DNA from: Medakamo hakoo
Taxonomy: Eukaryota > Chlorophyta > Trebouxiophyceae > Coccomyxaceae
Length of the DNA: 64,000 bases
Assembly: GCA_026636295.1 (NCBI GenBank)
Contig: CP089462.1
Span: forward strand, 682,001 to 746,000
Direction of reading: 5' to 3'
The position numbers were made by a program, and so were the translations under genes. Of this stretch, positions 22,350 to 32,783 are shown piece by piece (position 1 is the first letter of the stretch; each line of letters begins with the position of its first letter). The notes beneath the pieces were generated by a model. It did no database searches. It had not been told where the DNA came from and worked only from the letters and a program-made list of their open reading frames with translations.

Positions 22350-23910
22350 ATGCAGTCTCTGGCGCGGTGTTCAACGGCCGGCGCGCGCCCCGGCCTGCCG
22401 GCTCGCGGCGGCCAGGCGCGGCCGCATCGCGCAGCCCTAGCACCAAACTTCCGGGCCGCGCACCGGCCCGCCGCCCGCGCGGTCCGGCGTGCGCCCAAGC
22501 CAGTGAGCGCGGAGAGCACTCTTTCGCTTGGAGGAGGTGCGCGGAGTCTAGTTGGGGTCGGACACGGCCCGAAAAACGGGCAAACGAGAGAGCGGCGCCG
22601 GTGCGCCCTCACGCACCACCACCCAGCAGCAACCTCTCCCACGCGCCGGCGCCCGCGCGCACCTCCCGGCTTGGCGGGGGGGTGCCGGGGGGTGCACGGG
22701 CCAAGGCCCGACACAGCACGCCCGCCCTCCCACACGCCCGCACTCACCCCCCCCCCCCCCACACACACACACACACACACACTCCAACCCCCCCTCACAA
22801 AAACCGCAGGCGACGATGACCTCCCCCCCTCCAAGGGCGGCGGCGGCGGCGGCGGCGGCGGCGACGGCGGCGACGAAAACACGGGCGGCGGCAGCGGCGG
22901 CGCGACGCCCGCCGCCCTCCTCGCCGCGGCAGGGCGGTCCCTGGATTCGCTGCCGCCCGACCTGGCGGCGGCGGTCAAGGCGGGCGCGGTCTCGCCGGAC
23001 GTCCTCCAGCGCTACCTGTCGCTCGCGGCCGGGTTCCTCGCCCCGCTCATGGGCGTGGCCGGCTTCCGGGAGCGGCTGATGGCGGACCCGTCGTTCATGG
23101 TGAAGGTCGGCATCGAGGTCGGCATCGGCATCTGCACCAAGACGCTCGCCGAAAAGTGGGTCCCTGTGTTTTTTTGAGGGGGGGCGGGGGGGGGCAACCC
23201 GCACACCCACACACCCCTCTCAGGCGCCCGGCCGTCCCCCCCCCACCCCCACCCCACCCCACCCCACCACGCCCCCACACACACGCAGAACCAAGCGTGG
23301 CCCGGCCTTCAACTCCGAACTGGACTTTGTCGCCGCCAACGTGGCCATGGCGCTCATCGCCGACTTCATGCTCGTCTGGCTGCCCGCGCCGCGCCTGGCG
23401 TTCGGGCGGGCGACGGCCGGCGCGGCCGGCGCGTGGGGCGGCTCGCGCCTGGGCGCCTTCTTCGCGTCCTGCCCGGAAAACGCCTTCCAAAAAGTGCCGC
23501 CGGGCTACGCGCCCTTCACGCTGGCGCAGCGGGCCGGCGCCGTCGCCCGCAACGGCGCCAAGCTCCTGGGCGTCGGCTTTGGCGCGTCCCTGCTGGGCGT
23601 GTCGCTGACCAACGGCCTGTGCGCCGCGCGCCAGGCCCTGGACCCGGCCTGGTCCCCGCCCAACGCGCCGCAGAATGTCCTGGTCATGTCCGCGGCCTAC
23701 GCCTCGTACATGGCCGTCTCGTCCAACCTGCGGTACCAGGTCATTGCGGGCGTGCTGGAGGAGCGCGGCATTGAGGTCGTCTTCAAAAACGCGCCCGCCA
23801 TCGCGGCCGCGCTCTCGTTCGTCGTGCGCACCGGCAACACCTTCCTGGGCAGCCTCATGTGGGTGGACTACCTGCGGTTGTTGGGCCTGCAAAAGGCGCC
23901 CGGCGCGTGA
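22350..23910 (+). CDS. RETICULATA-related plastid envelope protein (DUF3411)
   Basis: Plant-lineage membrane protein of the plastid envelope; members affect leaf venation and metabolite balance, biochemical role unknown. Three exons, 22350-22536, 22810-23155 and 23289-23910, 384 residues. Exon 1 encodes an Ala/Arg-rich transit peptide starting MQSLARCSTAGARPG. The conserved part includes DPSFMVKVGIEVGIGICTK, FNSELDFVAANVAMALIAD, LVWLPAPRLAFG, LQK and SNLRYQVIAGVLEER, then VRTGNTFLGSLMWVDY. Intron 1 ends in a C-run and AC repeat; intron 2 begins with a T7 tract and G-runs. A glycine run precedes the domain. Confidence 0.9.
22747..22782. repeat. C-run plus AC dinucleotide repeat inside an intron
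   Basis: Fourteen C then eleven AC units, 25 bp before the acceptor of the RETICULATA-related gene's first intron; probably its polypyrimidine region. Confidence 0.85.
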
Positions 23911-24188
23911 GGGAGGGTGGGGGGACAGGGAAGGGGAGCAAGGGATGATGGTGGGGCGTGGTTGAAAACACTCTCGAGACCGAAAGAAACACAAGCACTG
24001 GACACACACGAAGAAAACGTGTTTCTATGTCATTGGAAGGCGCCGGCGTGGATGGGGGGAAAAAACTCTCTCGACAACGAAAAAAGCATTGACACCACGG
24101 AACTCCACACACCACGCCCACTTGTCGCCCGCGCCCTGTCCTCCCTCTCTCCGTCCCCCTCCTCCGCCTCTCCCCCCACACACACACA

Positions 24189-25654
24189 TCAGGCCAGGTC
24201 AATGACCGAAAAGTCCGCCGTCGCCTTCCACACGCCGCCCGGCTTCACCACGATGGGTTCCACCGCGGCCGCGTTTTCCACGCAGCAGAACCGTTCGTAG
24301 CAGGCCGGCATGGCGTCCCAGGGCGACCAGACGACGGCGTCGGGCCAGCCCGCGGAATCGATGGCGACGGCCGCGCCCGTGCCGACGTCCAGTTCCAGGT
24401 GGCCGGGGGCGCCCAGGTACACAGAGTCGACCGGGCCCGAGAAGGTGACCGCCTCGCGGTCCTCCTTGGCTTTCGGCGGGTTGTTGGCGTCCTTGGTCTT
24501 GTCCAGGTACGTCAGGCCGGCCAGGCCGGACACCTTGGCGGTGCGGATGTCGGCGACCTCGATGTAGGTGTGCAGGGCGGCCGTGAAAGAAAACGGCGCG
24601 TCGCCCGTGTTGTTGACGGCGAGCTCGGTTTTCAGGGCTTCGCCGTGCAGGGTGACGCGGTAGACGGCCCGGAAGGCGTGCGGCCAGATCTTGCGGGTCT
24701 CCTCAGAGTCGGTGAGGACGAGCTCGACGGACGGGTCCGGGACGTCGGGGTTGACGTCGGCCGAGGTCGACGCGATGTCCCAGTCGGCGCTGCGCGCGAA
24801 GCCGTGCTGCGGCAGCGGGCCGGGGCCAAATTGTGGGAAGCAGTGCGGGATGCCGCCCGAGATAGGCTGTTGTGTGTGGGGTGGACAAGGAGCGCGGTCG
24901 TGCGCGGCGGGGTCAAAAGTTTGTCAAGGATATGGAAAACGCAAAAAAGCAAAAAAAAAAAAACTCCAGCCATCTCCTCTCACCTTGGACTTGTCAAACA
25001 CCGCGTCCGGGCGGATGTACAGCACTTCGTCACCGGACGGCTGGGTCCACGAGTTGACGGCGCCGCCAAACAGGTAGACTTCGGCGGCCGCGCCGGACGC
25101 GGCCGTGAGGCGGACGATGGGCAGCCCGCCGCGGCCCGTGGTCACGGCCACGGAGCCGGGGATGTCAAACTTCTTGGCCAGGGACGCCACGTCAGCAGAG
25201 GCACGGGGCACGATGGTCAGGCGGCGGGAGGTCGCAGGCGCGGCGCGGACGGGCGTGGCGGCGCGGGCCGGGCTGTGGGATGGGGTGGGTTGGTTTTTTT
25301 TCATTCATGGGGGCAGGGGAGGCGCGGGTTGGGCGTCGTCGCTGCGTGCGCTTGTTTCATCGCGGCCGCGCGTCCGAATGCACGGGCGCAGCGCCCAGGT
25401 TGAACACTCGAGCGAGCACAGCACTCTATCCTCTTTGCAAAGGGGCAAGCCTGTGCGTGGCAGGGGCGGGATGCGGCGGGCGAGCGAAGCTTTTTCTCTC
25501 CCTTGCGGCCGGCAGACGCCTGGCCACAAACGGGTGAGCCGAGTGGCTTTTTTCGTCGCGCCTGCGACGACGCCTCCCCCCTCTCGCACGTCTCATTGCC
25601 TAGCACTCACCGGCGAACGGCGCCCATCGGGCGGGCGGCGAAGGAGGCCTGCAT
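24189..25654 (-). CDS. Plastid-targeted glucose-6-phosphate 1-epimerase-like protein
   Basis: Interconverts alpha and beta anomers of hexose 6-phosphates (aldose 1-epimerase superfamily, YeaD group). Three exons, 25611-25654, 24984-25272 and 24189-24866, 336 residues. The first 45 residues (MQASFAARPMGAVRR onward) form an Arg/Ala/Ser-rich transit peptide. Signature blocks: YLFGGAVNSWTQPSG, GGIPHCFPQFGPGPLPQHGF with the catalytic histidine, FTAALHTYIEV with the second, and CVENAAAVEPIVVKPGG with the catalytic glutamate region. Lengths and order fit the plant family. The first intron carries a T-run next to a 7-bp hairpin. Confidence 0.92.
25553..25570. repeat. 7-bp hairpin in the epimerase first intron
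   Basis: TCGTCGC, loop GCCT, GCGACGA, preceded by a T-run. One of four similar small hairpins in this window. Confidence 0.7.
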
Positions 25655-25769
25655 CCTGGGGTCGTTTGGTTTTTGTTTGGGCCGAGAAAAGAAGCGAAGA
25701 GTGAAGCAGCGAAAGAAAATAACGCGCGCTCGCAGCCCACACTTTTCTATTCTCTTCCGGACGGCCTGC
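25655..25769. promoter_or_regulatory. Short divergent promoter, epimerase / small membrane protein
   Basis: 115 bp between head-to-head start codons. It contains an AT-rich patch with GAAAATAAC near 25716 and TTTTCTATTCTC near 25744. Less GC-rich than flanking DNA. Confidence 0.45.
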
Positions 25770-26164
25770 ATGGCCGCGACTCGGACCAAGCCCCTCCACC
25801 TAGCCCTCCAGGTATGTGTGCTTGAGGCAAGGGCGTGTGAGCGCGGCATTGGATGCCCTGTCGGACGAGGCTGTACCCGCGTTTTTGTCGTGACAAAAAA
25901 AAACAGACACCATTCGCCGTCCTCGCTCACCGCCCGCCCCAACAAACGCCCACCTCACAGGCCTTCGCCGGCGTGACCGTCGGCGCCATCGCCCTGGCCA
26001 GCCTGTCCCCGACTGGTGGCGACAAGCACGTCAGTCGCCGTCCAGCCTCGGACGAGGAGACCGAGCGCGCACTGCTCACGGCCGCGGCCGCGCACACGAC
26101 CGGCCGCGTGTGGGGACTGAACAGTCCTCCTCCTGCGGCTGCCGCTGAGCCGCCCAGGACTTAG
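25770..26164 (+). CDS. Small uncharacterised membrane protein
   Basis: Two exons, 25770-25811 and 25961-26164, 81 residues; donor GTATGT, acceptor CACAG, phase 0. The predicted protein starts MAATRTKPLHLALQ and crosses the junction into AFAGVTVGAIALASLSP, one hydrophobic segment that could span a membrane. The rest is polar, with SDEETERALL and a Pro/Ala-rich end. The position of positive residues before the segment suggests an N-in or organelle-inserted protein. I do not recognise a family. The gene is supported by splice signals and the clean divergent arrangement, not by homology. Confidence 0.45.
25882..25899. repeat. 8-bp palindrome in an intron
   Basis: TTTTTGTC, spacer GT, GACAAAAA, then four more A and CAG; in the intron of the small membrane-protein gene. 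Confidence 0.75.
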
Positions 26165-26392
26165 AAAGGTCCTGAGCGAATTTCAGACAGGTGTGCATGG
26201 AGGGCGTGGAAAGGAGAAGGGAGGCAGCCCGAGCGGCGAGGAATAAAAACGCAGACGCACCCTCCCCCACACCTCCCCTCTTCCATCCATCGATCCATCC
26301 CATCCACTGCAGCCACCCTGGCGCCCACCAGTCCGCTCTTCGCCCGCCTGGCTTCCCGCCGGCGGGCGACGGCCGAGAGTGACGTGCCCAAC

Positions 26393-28507
26393 ATGGCGGC
26401 TGTTGACACGCCCGTCGTGCGCGCGGCGCCGCCCTCGCGGCAAGCCCACCGCGAGCTACGCGTGACCCGGCTCGGCTCCCTGGCCTTCGTCACGCCCGTC
26501 GGGCCCGACGGGACCAACACGCCTGCCGGGCCATCCCTGTCCGTCGATCTGGGCCATGGCGCCGTCGGCCTGGCCGACATGTCTGGCGGCGGCAGCTTGC
26601 CCGGGCTGAGCGGCGGGTCGCCGCCACTGACTGCCTGGGCGGTGATTGGCGTCGCGCGCTTGCCCGCGGGCGCGGCGTTGGCACTCGTCACCCGGGCCGC
26701 CCGCGCCGGCACGCTGCGCGGGTCGCCCGTCTACCGCGTCACGGGAACTGCTGTCCTGGGCCCGCCCGGACCGGACGCGGACAGCGCGCGGTACGTGCGC
26801 CTGCTGCGCCGGGCCCTCGACCCGCGCGGCGCGGGCGGCGGGTTGTACTTCTCGCCCGGCGCCGACCTGACCCTGTCCACGCAGGCCGCCCTGGGCGCGC
26901 AGGGCGGCGGCGGGGGAGAGGCGGCGCCGCCGCCGCCCCTGCACGCCGCCGCGGACAAGCGGTTCTTTTGGAATGCGGCGCTGGCGGGGCCGCTACTGGA
27001 GAGCGAGATCGCGTCCCACCCGGCCTTCTCGCCGTTCATCGTCCCCTTCATCCAAGGCTTTTTCGGCCAGGTCGGGCCGGTCACGCTGACGGGCGGGGCC
27101 GACCCGGCCGTGCCGGACGCGTCCGTCTGCCTGACTGTCGTCGCCCGTCGCGCGCCCGCCCGCGCCGGCGTCCGCCACTGGCGCCGCGGCGCCGACGCGG
27201 GCGGGGCCGTCGCCAACTTTGTGGAGACGGAGCAGGTCGTGGAAGTCACGCCTGCCTGGGGCGGCGGCGGCGGCGACGCGGCGTCCCGCCCGCCCGGTCC
27301 GGGCGCCTGGCCGCCAGGACCCCACACGTCCCTGTCGTCCACGGTGACGCTCCGCGGCTCCATCCCGCTGCTGTGGTCGCAGGCCCCGGACATGAAGTAT
27401 AAACCGCGCACGCGCGTCGGCCCGCCCTCGCGCGCCGACGCCGCGTTTGCCGCGCACTTTGACGGCCTGCGCGGCGCGTACCCGGGCCCGGCCGGCGTCC
27501 TGGCCATCAACTTGGTCAACGCGCACGGCAGTGAGGGAGCTCTGTCGGCCGCGTACGCGGCGGCAGCGGTGCGGTATGCTGGGCCGGGCGCGGTGGTGGG
27601 CGGAGAGGCCGACGCGCACGACGCGCCCGGCCCGCCGCCCCCTCTCCGCCTGGTGCCCTTTGACTTCCATGCGGCCTGCGGCGCCACCCGGTACGACCGC
27701 CTGGACGGCCTGTGGGACATGATTGGTGGGGGTGTGCGGTCGATTGGTAGCCTGTTCCTGCCCGCAGCCGACGGCGCGGCGCCAGGCCGCGCGAGCCGCC
27801 AGGCGGGCGTCGTGCGCATCAACTGCGTCGACTGCTTGGACCGGACAAATGTGGTGCAGGGGTGGCTGGCCCGCCGGGCGTTGGGCAGTGCGCTGGCCGC
27901 CTCCCGCGGCGGCGACCCGACGGCGCCGCTGGCGTCCCTCAACCCGGACGCCGAAGCTGCGTTCAAGAACCTGTGGGCCGACCACGGCGACGCGCTGTCG
28001 CGGCAGTACGCCGGGACGGGCGCCCTGAAGTCGGGCTTCACCCGCACCGGCAAGCGCGGCCTGGCCGGCCTGGTCGACGACGGCCTGAAATCCCTGGCCC
28101 GGTACTACCTCAACAACTTCCGGGACGGCGGCAAGCAGGACGCGCTGGACCTGGTGACGGGCGGGTTTGTGCCCGACCCGGCCCGGCCGTCGCCCTTCAC
28201 GCCGCAGGCGTCGCCCGCGCTGCCGTTGCTGGCGGCCCTGGTCGCCGCCGTCGTGGGCGTGGCCAACGCGCGGGCGGCGTGGGGCCACGGCGGCGGCGCG
28301 AGCGCCGGCGGCGGCGGGCGCAAGGGCGGCGGCTCCAGCAGCGCCGCGGTCGGCGCGACGGCTGCCGCGCTCTCGGCCGGCGCGCTCGTCCAGACGGTGG
28401 CTCTGCCGCTGGCGGCCGCAGCGGGCATTGTGTGGCTGGTCTTCCGCAACGGCAAGAAGTTTGTGAATCGCCCGCAGCTGTTGCCGGAAGCGGCGGCGCC
28501 GTGGTGA
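26393..28507 (+). CDS. SAC1-type phosphoinositide phosphatase
   Basis: ER/Golgi membrane enzyme that removes phosphate from PtdIns monophosphates, mainly PI4P. One exon, 704 residues. The SAC domain shows RFFWNAALAGPLLESEI, FIVPFIQGFFGQV, the block IPLLWSQAPDMKYKPR and the catalytic CX5R motif in NCVDCLDRTNVVQG near residues 476-489. The C-terminus has two hydrophobic segments, about residues 609-631 and 659-684, as in Sac1 and plant SAC6-8, followed by a short basic tail. The first ATG (MAAVDTP) was taken as the start. Glycine-rich insertions lie between blocks. Family assignment is firm. Confidence 0.93.
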   Translation: MAAVDTPVVRAAPPSRQAHRELRVTRLGSLAFVTPVGPDGTNTPAGPSLSVDLGHGAVGLADMSGGGSLPGLSGGSPPLTAWAVIGVARLPAGAALALVTRAARAGTLRGSPVYRVTGTAVLGPPGPDADSARYVRLLRRALDPRGAGGGLYFSPGADLTLSTQAALGAQGGGGGEAAPPPPLHAAADKRFFWNAALAGPLLESEIASHPAFSPFIVPFIQGFFGQVGPVTLTGGADPAVPDASVCLTVVARRAPARAGVRHWRRGADAGGAVANFVETEQVVEVTPAWGGGGGDAASRPPGPGAWPPGPHTSLSSTVTLRGSIPLLWSQAPDMKYKPRTRVGPPSRADAAFAAHFDGLRGAYPGPAGVLAINLVNAHGSEGALSAAYAAAAVRYAGPGAVVGGEADAHDAPGPPPPLRLVPFDFHAACGATRYDRLDGLWDMIGGGVRSIGSLFLPAADGAAPGRASRQAGVVRINCVDCLDRTNVVQGWLARRALGSALAASRGGDPTAPLASLNPDAEAAFKNLWADHGDALSRQYAGTGALKSGFTRTGKRGLAGLVDDGLKSLARYYLNNFRDGGKQDALDLVTGGFVPDPARPSPFTPQASPALPLLAALVAAVVGVANARAAWGHGGGASAGGGGRKGGGSSSAAVGATAAALSAGALVQTVALPLAAAAGIVWLVFRNGKKFVNRPQLLPEAAAPW

Positions 28508-28824
28508 GGCAGGAGGGGAGGGGGAGGGAGGGATTTTGAGGTGGAGGATGGAAAGGAGGCGCACACGTGCGAGCGGGGGAGTGGCGAGGAGGGAAAGAGT
28601 AAAAACAAAGGGGCAACGACCCCTCACGGTAAGGATGACATGAAGGCACCTGCTGGGTCGTCTCTCACACGCATGAGCATGAGCGTGGGGAAGGCGTGTG
28701 CAAGGCGCTGTGCGTGCGTGACGCGCGTGAACGCGTGAGGGGCGGAGAGTGTGCGCGCCAGAACCTGAGCCCGGGGTTAGGGCTGCCTCTTCAACCACTC
28801 AAAAAAAAACTAACAGCTCTCTAC
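28508..28824. other. 3' intergenic region between convergent genes
   Basis: 317 bp between the SAC1-type gene (plus) and the VTT gene (minus), holding both 3' UTRs. G/A-rich then AC/A-rich; an A-run at about 28800-28810. Nothing recognised. Confidence 0.45.
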
Positions 28825-30053
28825 TCACGCCGGCGCCACCCGCCCGCTCCCGCCGCCGCCGCCACCCATCTCCACGTCTCCAGATGCCTGCCGACCGGGC
28901 TGGGCGGTGGCCTCCTCGTCGTCATCGTCGTCGTCGTCGTCGTCGTCGCTCGCAAACTCGCTGTCTCCGGGCACGACGACCGCGACGCCGTCCGCCTCGG
29001 CCTGCGCCCTGATCTTGGCCAGCGCCCGCCGGCAGTAGATGGTGCCGATGACAGCGATCGCCAGCGATGCCACGACCGGCACCACGTACCGGGCGATCTG
29101 AATGCCTTTGGGCCCCTTGGTCTCGCCTTGCAGCGCGTTGTCCAACCCGCGCGCGCCTGCGCCTATACTCACGTGGACGGCGGTGTCGGGGATGTGGCCC
29201 AACACCGACGCGATCCAGTACCTCCAAAACGGAATGGACGGCGGCAGGGCGGCGGCCCAGTTCATCAAAGCGTACGGCGCCGGCCCAAGACGTAAAAGGA
29301 AAATTGACTTGATCGGGCCGGCTTCCGCCACAGCGAGCACGAGCGTCCGGTACCAAGACTTCCGCCCAGCCCACCGGCTGACGCGCCTGGACAGGCCGCC
29401 GTGGCGGGCGATCAAAAAGGGTATGGCCATGCCGATCGCCGACGCGACGGTCGCCAGCAGGAACGACCAGCCCGCGCCCAGGGAGAAGGCGGCCAGCCAC
29501 ACAAACGTGCGCCAGGGCAGGAAAACGATCGGCAGGACAATGATGGCCAGCGCGCACACGAGGACGAGCGCCCAGCGCGGCAGGCGGGCGGACAGGTAGC
29601 GCAGGATGGGGATGATGACGTGCTTGGTGAGCGGCGGCGTCGCAAAGACGGCGGTCGCGACGGCGGCGCCGACCAGGGCGAGCCAGGCCGCCGCGCACAC
29701 TGCTTTCTGGTGTTTTGGAGGAGGGGTGGTGGGAGGGGAAGGCGCGTCGGGCCGGGCGGCGCGCGCGCGTCAAAGCGCGCGGGAGGCGCGTGGAACCTGC
29801 GTCCCACCGCACAATCCACCCTCCTGCCCACCCTCCAAACACAGCACGGCGGGACACTTCCATCCTCACAGCTCACCTCCCGCGTCGTTTTCGGCCGCCA
29901 CAGCACTCGCCGGGCCGATCGCTTGAGCTTTTGCCAGCGGGTGCGCTGCGGCACGTGCTCGACGACGTGTGGGGAAGACGGTGCCGCGCCCTCCACGCCG
30001 GCCGCCACGGCCCGCGGCTCCTCAGGCGCGACGACCGGAGTGCCGACCGCCAT
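28825..30053 (-). CDS. VTT-domain (TVP38/TMEM64, SNARE-associated Golgi) membrane protein
   Basis: Member of the DedA/VTT family; some members are lipid scramblases of the ER or Golgi. Two exons, 29877-30053 and 28825-29706, 352 residues. A polar N-terminus with QRTRWQKLKRSARR precedes several hydrophobic segments (WALVLVCALAIIVLPIV, FVWLAAFSLGAGWSFLLA). The VTT core has IKSIFLLRLGPAPYALMNW and PFWRYWIASVLGHIPD, including the conserved R-x2-P-x-P pattern. A late membrane segment (YVVPVVASLAIAVIGTIY) is followed by a cytosolic tail with ten consecutive aspartates. Plant homologues with this order exist. The exact membrane is unknown. Confidence 0.88.
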
Positions 30054-30310
30054 GGGAGAAAGAAATGGCGAGCAGCCGCGCGTGTCTCGAAGGCCGCGTT
30101 CACGGCCGCAGTGAACGGGCGCACCCGCACCGAAATTCGTTGTGAACTGGGGGGGCGCATTTACTAGACCCCCGCCTGCCCGCCGTCCCAGGCCACGCAC
30201 GCCCACGCGCGCTCGCTCTCCCACACACCCTGTCCACACGCTCGGCGCTCCCACACAGAAATGCTTTTGATTCTCTCTTTACACCACACCTCTCTCTCCC
30301 CCAAACCCAT

Positions 30311-30846
30311 TCAAGGCTCCGCCTTTTTCACTACCTCCGCGACCGCAAACCGTTTGGTCTTGGACATCGGCCGCACCGGGTCCAGGCGGACGATGTCGCC
30401 CAGGGACGCCGCACCGTCCGCGTCGTGGGCCTGGTACCGGGTGGTGGACCTGTTGGGTGGAAGGGAGTGGGGCGGGAAGGGGCGTGAGAGCGTTTCTCTT
30501 GTTTTCCTGCTGCGCCGGCGGCCACACACGTCGGCGGCGGCCCGGCCGGCAATTCCTCGCACGGCCCGCACGCGCACGTCCCCCTCCTGCACCCATCGCC
30601 CTGCCTCGCACATCAAAGCACAACGGCATGCCTCCCTCAACCACCCCCGAAAAAAACGCACCGGATGCGCTTGGCGTAGAGCGGGTGGGGCGGGAAGCGG
30701 TCGACTTCGACGACGACCGTCGACGCGGCTTTCGTGGAGACAACTTTACCCGTCAGGGACTGGGCGGCGCGGACGGAGAGCGCTCCCGTGGCGCGGGACG
30801 CCCGCGGCGCGCACCGCGTGGTGGGCAGGGTCAGGGTGGCGGGCAT
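30311..30846 (-). CDS. Plastid ribosomal protein uS17 (S17)
   Basis: Binds 16S rRNA early in assembly of the 30S subunit. Two exons, 30662-30846 and 30311-30449, 107 residues. A transit peptide of about 25 residues ([17 protein letters not shown]) precedes [38 protein letters not shown] and [20 protein letters not shown], the full S17 core. The bacterial-type sequence and N-terminal extension indicate an organelle protein, more likely plastid. The intron begins GTGCGT7, another T-run right after the donor. It might be mitochondrial, but S17 is nuclear-encoded for plastids in plants. Confidence 0.9.
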
Positions 30847-31013
30847 TGCGGGCAGCGGGGCGTGTGTGTGGGACGAGAACAGACGAGTGAGCCGCCGTGT
30901 GCCCCGCCTAGCCACTCCTCTCCAACAGGCTGCCCCCTCTGCCCCCCCCCCCCCCTATCTTCTCTCTCTACCCGGCCGCGCGCCGCTTGTAAAGTTTGTC
31001 GGCGACGGTTGGT

Positions 31014-32674
31014 TTACTCCCCGCCTCCTCCGGCCTCCTCCTTGCTCGCCTTGAGCGCCGCCCGCCGGGCCGCCGCAAACGCACCCACTCTCTCACCTGC
31101 GGGGGAATAAAACACGGCGTCCACCGCGCCCGCCTCCCCTCCACCGCCGCCGCCGCCGCCGCCCGCGCGCGCGACCAGCTCGACCGTCCACCCGCGCTGC
31201 AGGCCGTCCAGCTCGTCAAACAGCTCCCGGCGCGCGCCGCCAAAGGAGGGCGGGAGTCCGGAGATGGGCCCGCGCGGGTACGTGGTGGTCGGACCCGCGG
31301 GCGGCTGGGGTGGAGGCGGCGGGCGGGAAGCCGCCGGCGCGGGCGGCACTGCGCCCGCGCGCCCCCGGCCACCACCACGCCCGTGCCCGCCCGGCCCGCC
31401 CTCATCATCGTCGCTGCTGGCGCCCACGCGCAGGGAGCGCAGGCCGCCGGCCACGGCATCTACGGCTGATCCTTTGCTGGGCCCGGCCAGGCCGGCCGCG
31501 CGCAAGGCCGCCTCCTCCTCCTCCTCTGGCGCGACGGCCGGGGGAGCGCGCGCGCCACCACCACCACCCGCGGCGGCGGCCGCCCCCACGGCCGCCGCGT
31601 CCACGGCCGCCACGCTCAGCACCTCCACGCGCGCGCCCTCCGCACTGCCACCACTCCCCACCGCCGCGTGCACCGCCCGGTACGCGCCCGGGTCGGCCAG
31701 GCAGACGAGCGAGACTTCAGCGCCGTCCAGGGAGAGGTCCGAGGCCTCGACCAGCGCCCCGACCGAGGCGAGGGCGGACCGGACGTCGCCCGCCGCCGCG
31801 GCCGGCGCCGTCACCCGCAGCCGCATGCGTGCACGCTCGATGGGCAGGCCCGCGCTCTTCAGCAGTGCAATCGCCTCCAACGCCTGCGCCTTGGCCGGCC
31901 GCTTCGGGTCGAGCGCCGCGCCCGCGCCCCGCAGCGCGCGCTCCACCATCGTCGCCGTGTACGGCCGCCCCGTGCCCGGGTGCACGCACCGGGACGCGAC
32001 GGCCGCCGCCACGTCTTTGAACAGGGCGGCCGCCTCCACCTCGCGCTCCCGGTCCGACACCTGGACGTCGCCCTCCGCGAGGATGCGGCGGCACACCGCC
32101 TCCGCGTCGGTCGTGCCAAAGGCCGCGGCCACGTCAGCTTCGGCGGCCAGGACGCCACGCCCGACATTGGCAAAGACGGCGGTGGTTTGGAGGACTTCGT
32201 CCAGGTCGGTCTCGCTGTTGTGGTGGTGGTGGTGGTGGTGGTGGTGGTGGTGGAGGGGGGGGGGGCGTTGCGTGCGTGCGTGCGTGAGACAAGGAGAGGG
32301 TGGATGGGCCAGCTCGAGGGAGGGCGACCTCCCGACCCCCGACCCCACGCCCCACATCAAACTCACATGCCCGCCCGCCAGTTGGCCACCTTGTTCTTGT
32401 AGCAGGCCACTTCAAAGCGCTTGCCGTGGCGGCGGACGCGGACGACGGCGATGTTGGTCAGGCGCTTCTGGCCTGGAGTGTGTGTGTGGGGTGGATGATG
32501 GGTTGGGGAGGAGGGGTGCAAGGTTCGGCCGCAAATGGGGGTCGCGTTGCGGAGGGGGCCGCGGTGGGGAGAGGAGCGTTCCTCCTCCTCCCGCCCTCTC
32601 TGGCCAATGAGGGCGGAGTGTGAGGTCTCCACCGCGCTGGACGCACCGATGGGCTGCTTCACCGCGCGAGACAT
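31014..32674 (-). CDS. SBDS: SBDS ribosome maturation factor with an MBD-like C-terminal extension
   Basis: SBDS helps the GTPase EFL1 release eIF6 from new 60S subunits. Three exons, 32647-32674, 32367-32472 and 31014-32214, 444 residues. The first 250 match SBDS throughout: [66 protein letters not shown] and [13 protein letters not shown]. The remainder is a Gly/Pro-rich linker, then about residues 378-432 read [15 protein letters not shown] ... [17 protein letters not shown], which resembles a methyl-CpG-binding-type fold. Plant SBDS proteins also carry C-terminal extensions, but this one is unlike those I know. The intron before exon 3 holds an (ACC)11 tract. Confidence 0.93.
32221..32253. 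repeat. TGG trinucleotide repeat in SBDS intron 2
   Basis: Eleven perfect TGG units; on the SBDS sense strand a CCA tract directly before the acceptor, probably serving as its polypyrimidine region. Confidence 0.9.
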
Positions 32675-32783
32675 TGGCGCGTGTGTTTTTAATCGTGCAG
32701 CGAAAAGGCTGTGTGCGGGGCTAGCCGCTCCCATTGCTCGTTCTCCTTTTTTCTCTCCCACCCGTTTTTGCGATCGCGTGTGC
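32675..32783. promoter_or_regulatory. Short divergent promoter, SBDS / P5C reductase
   Basis: 109 bp between the start codons, with a T-rich patch (TTTTTTCTC at 32749-32757) on the P5CR side. Confidence 0.5.
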
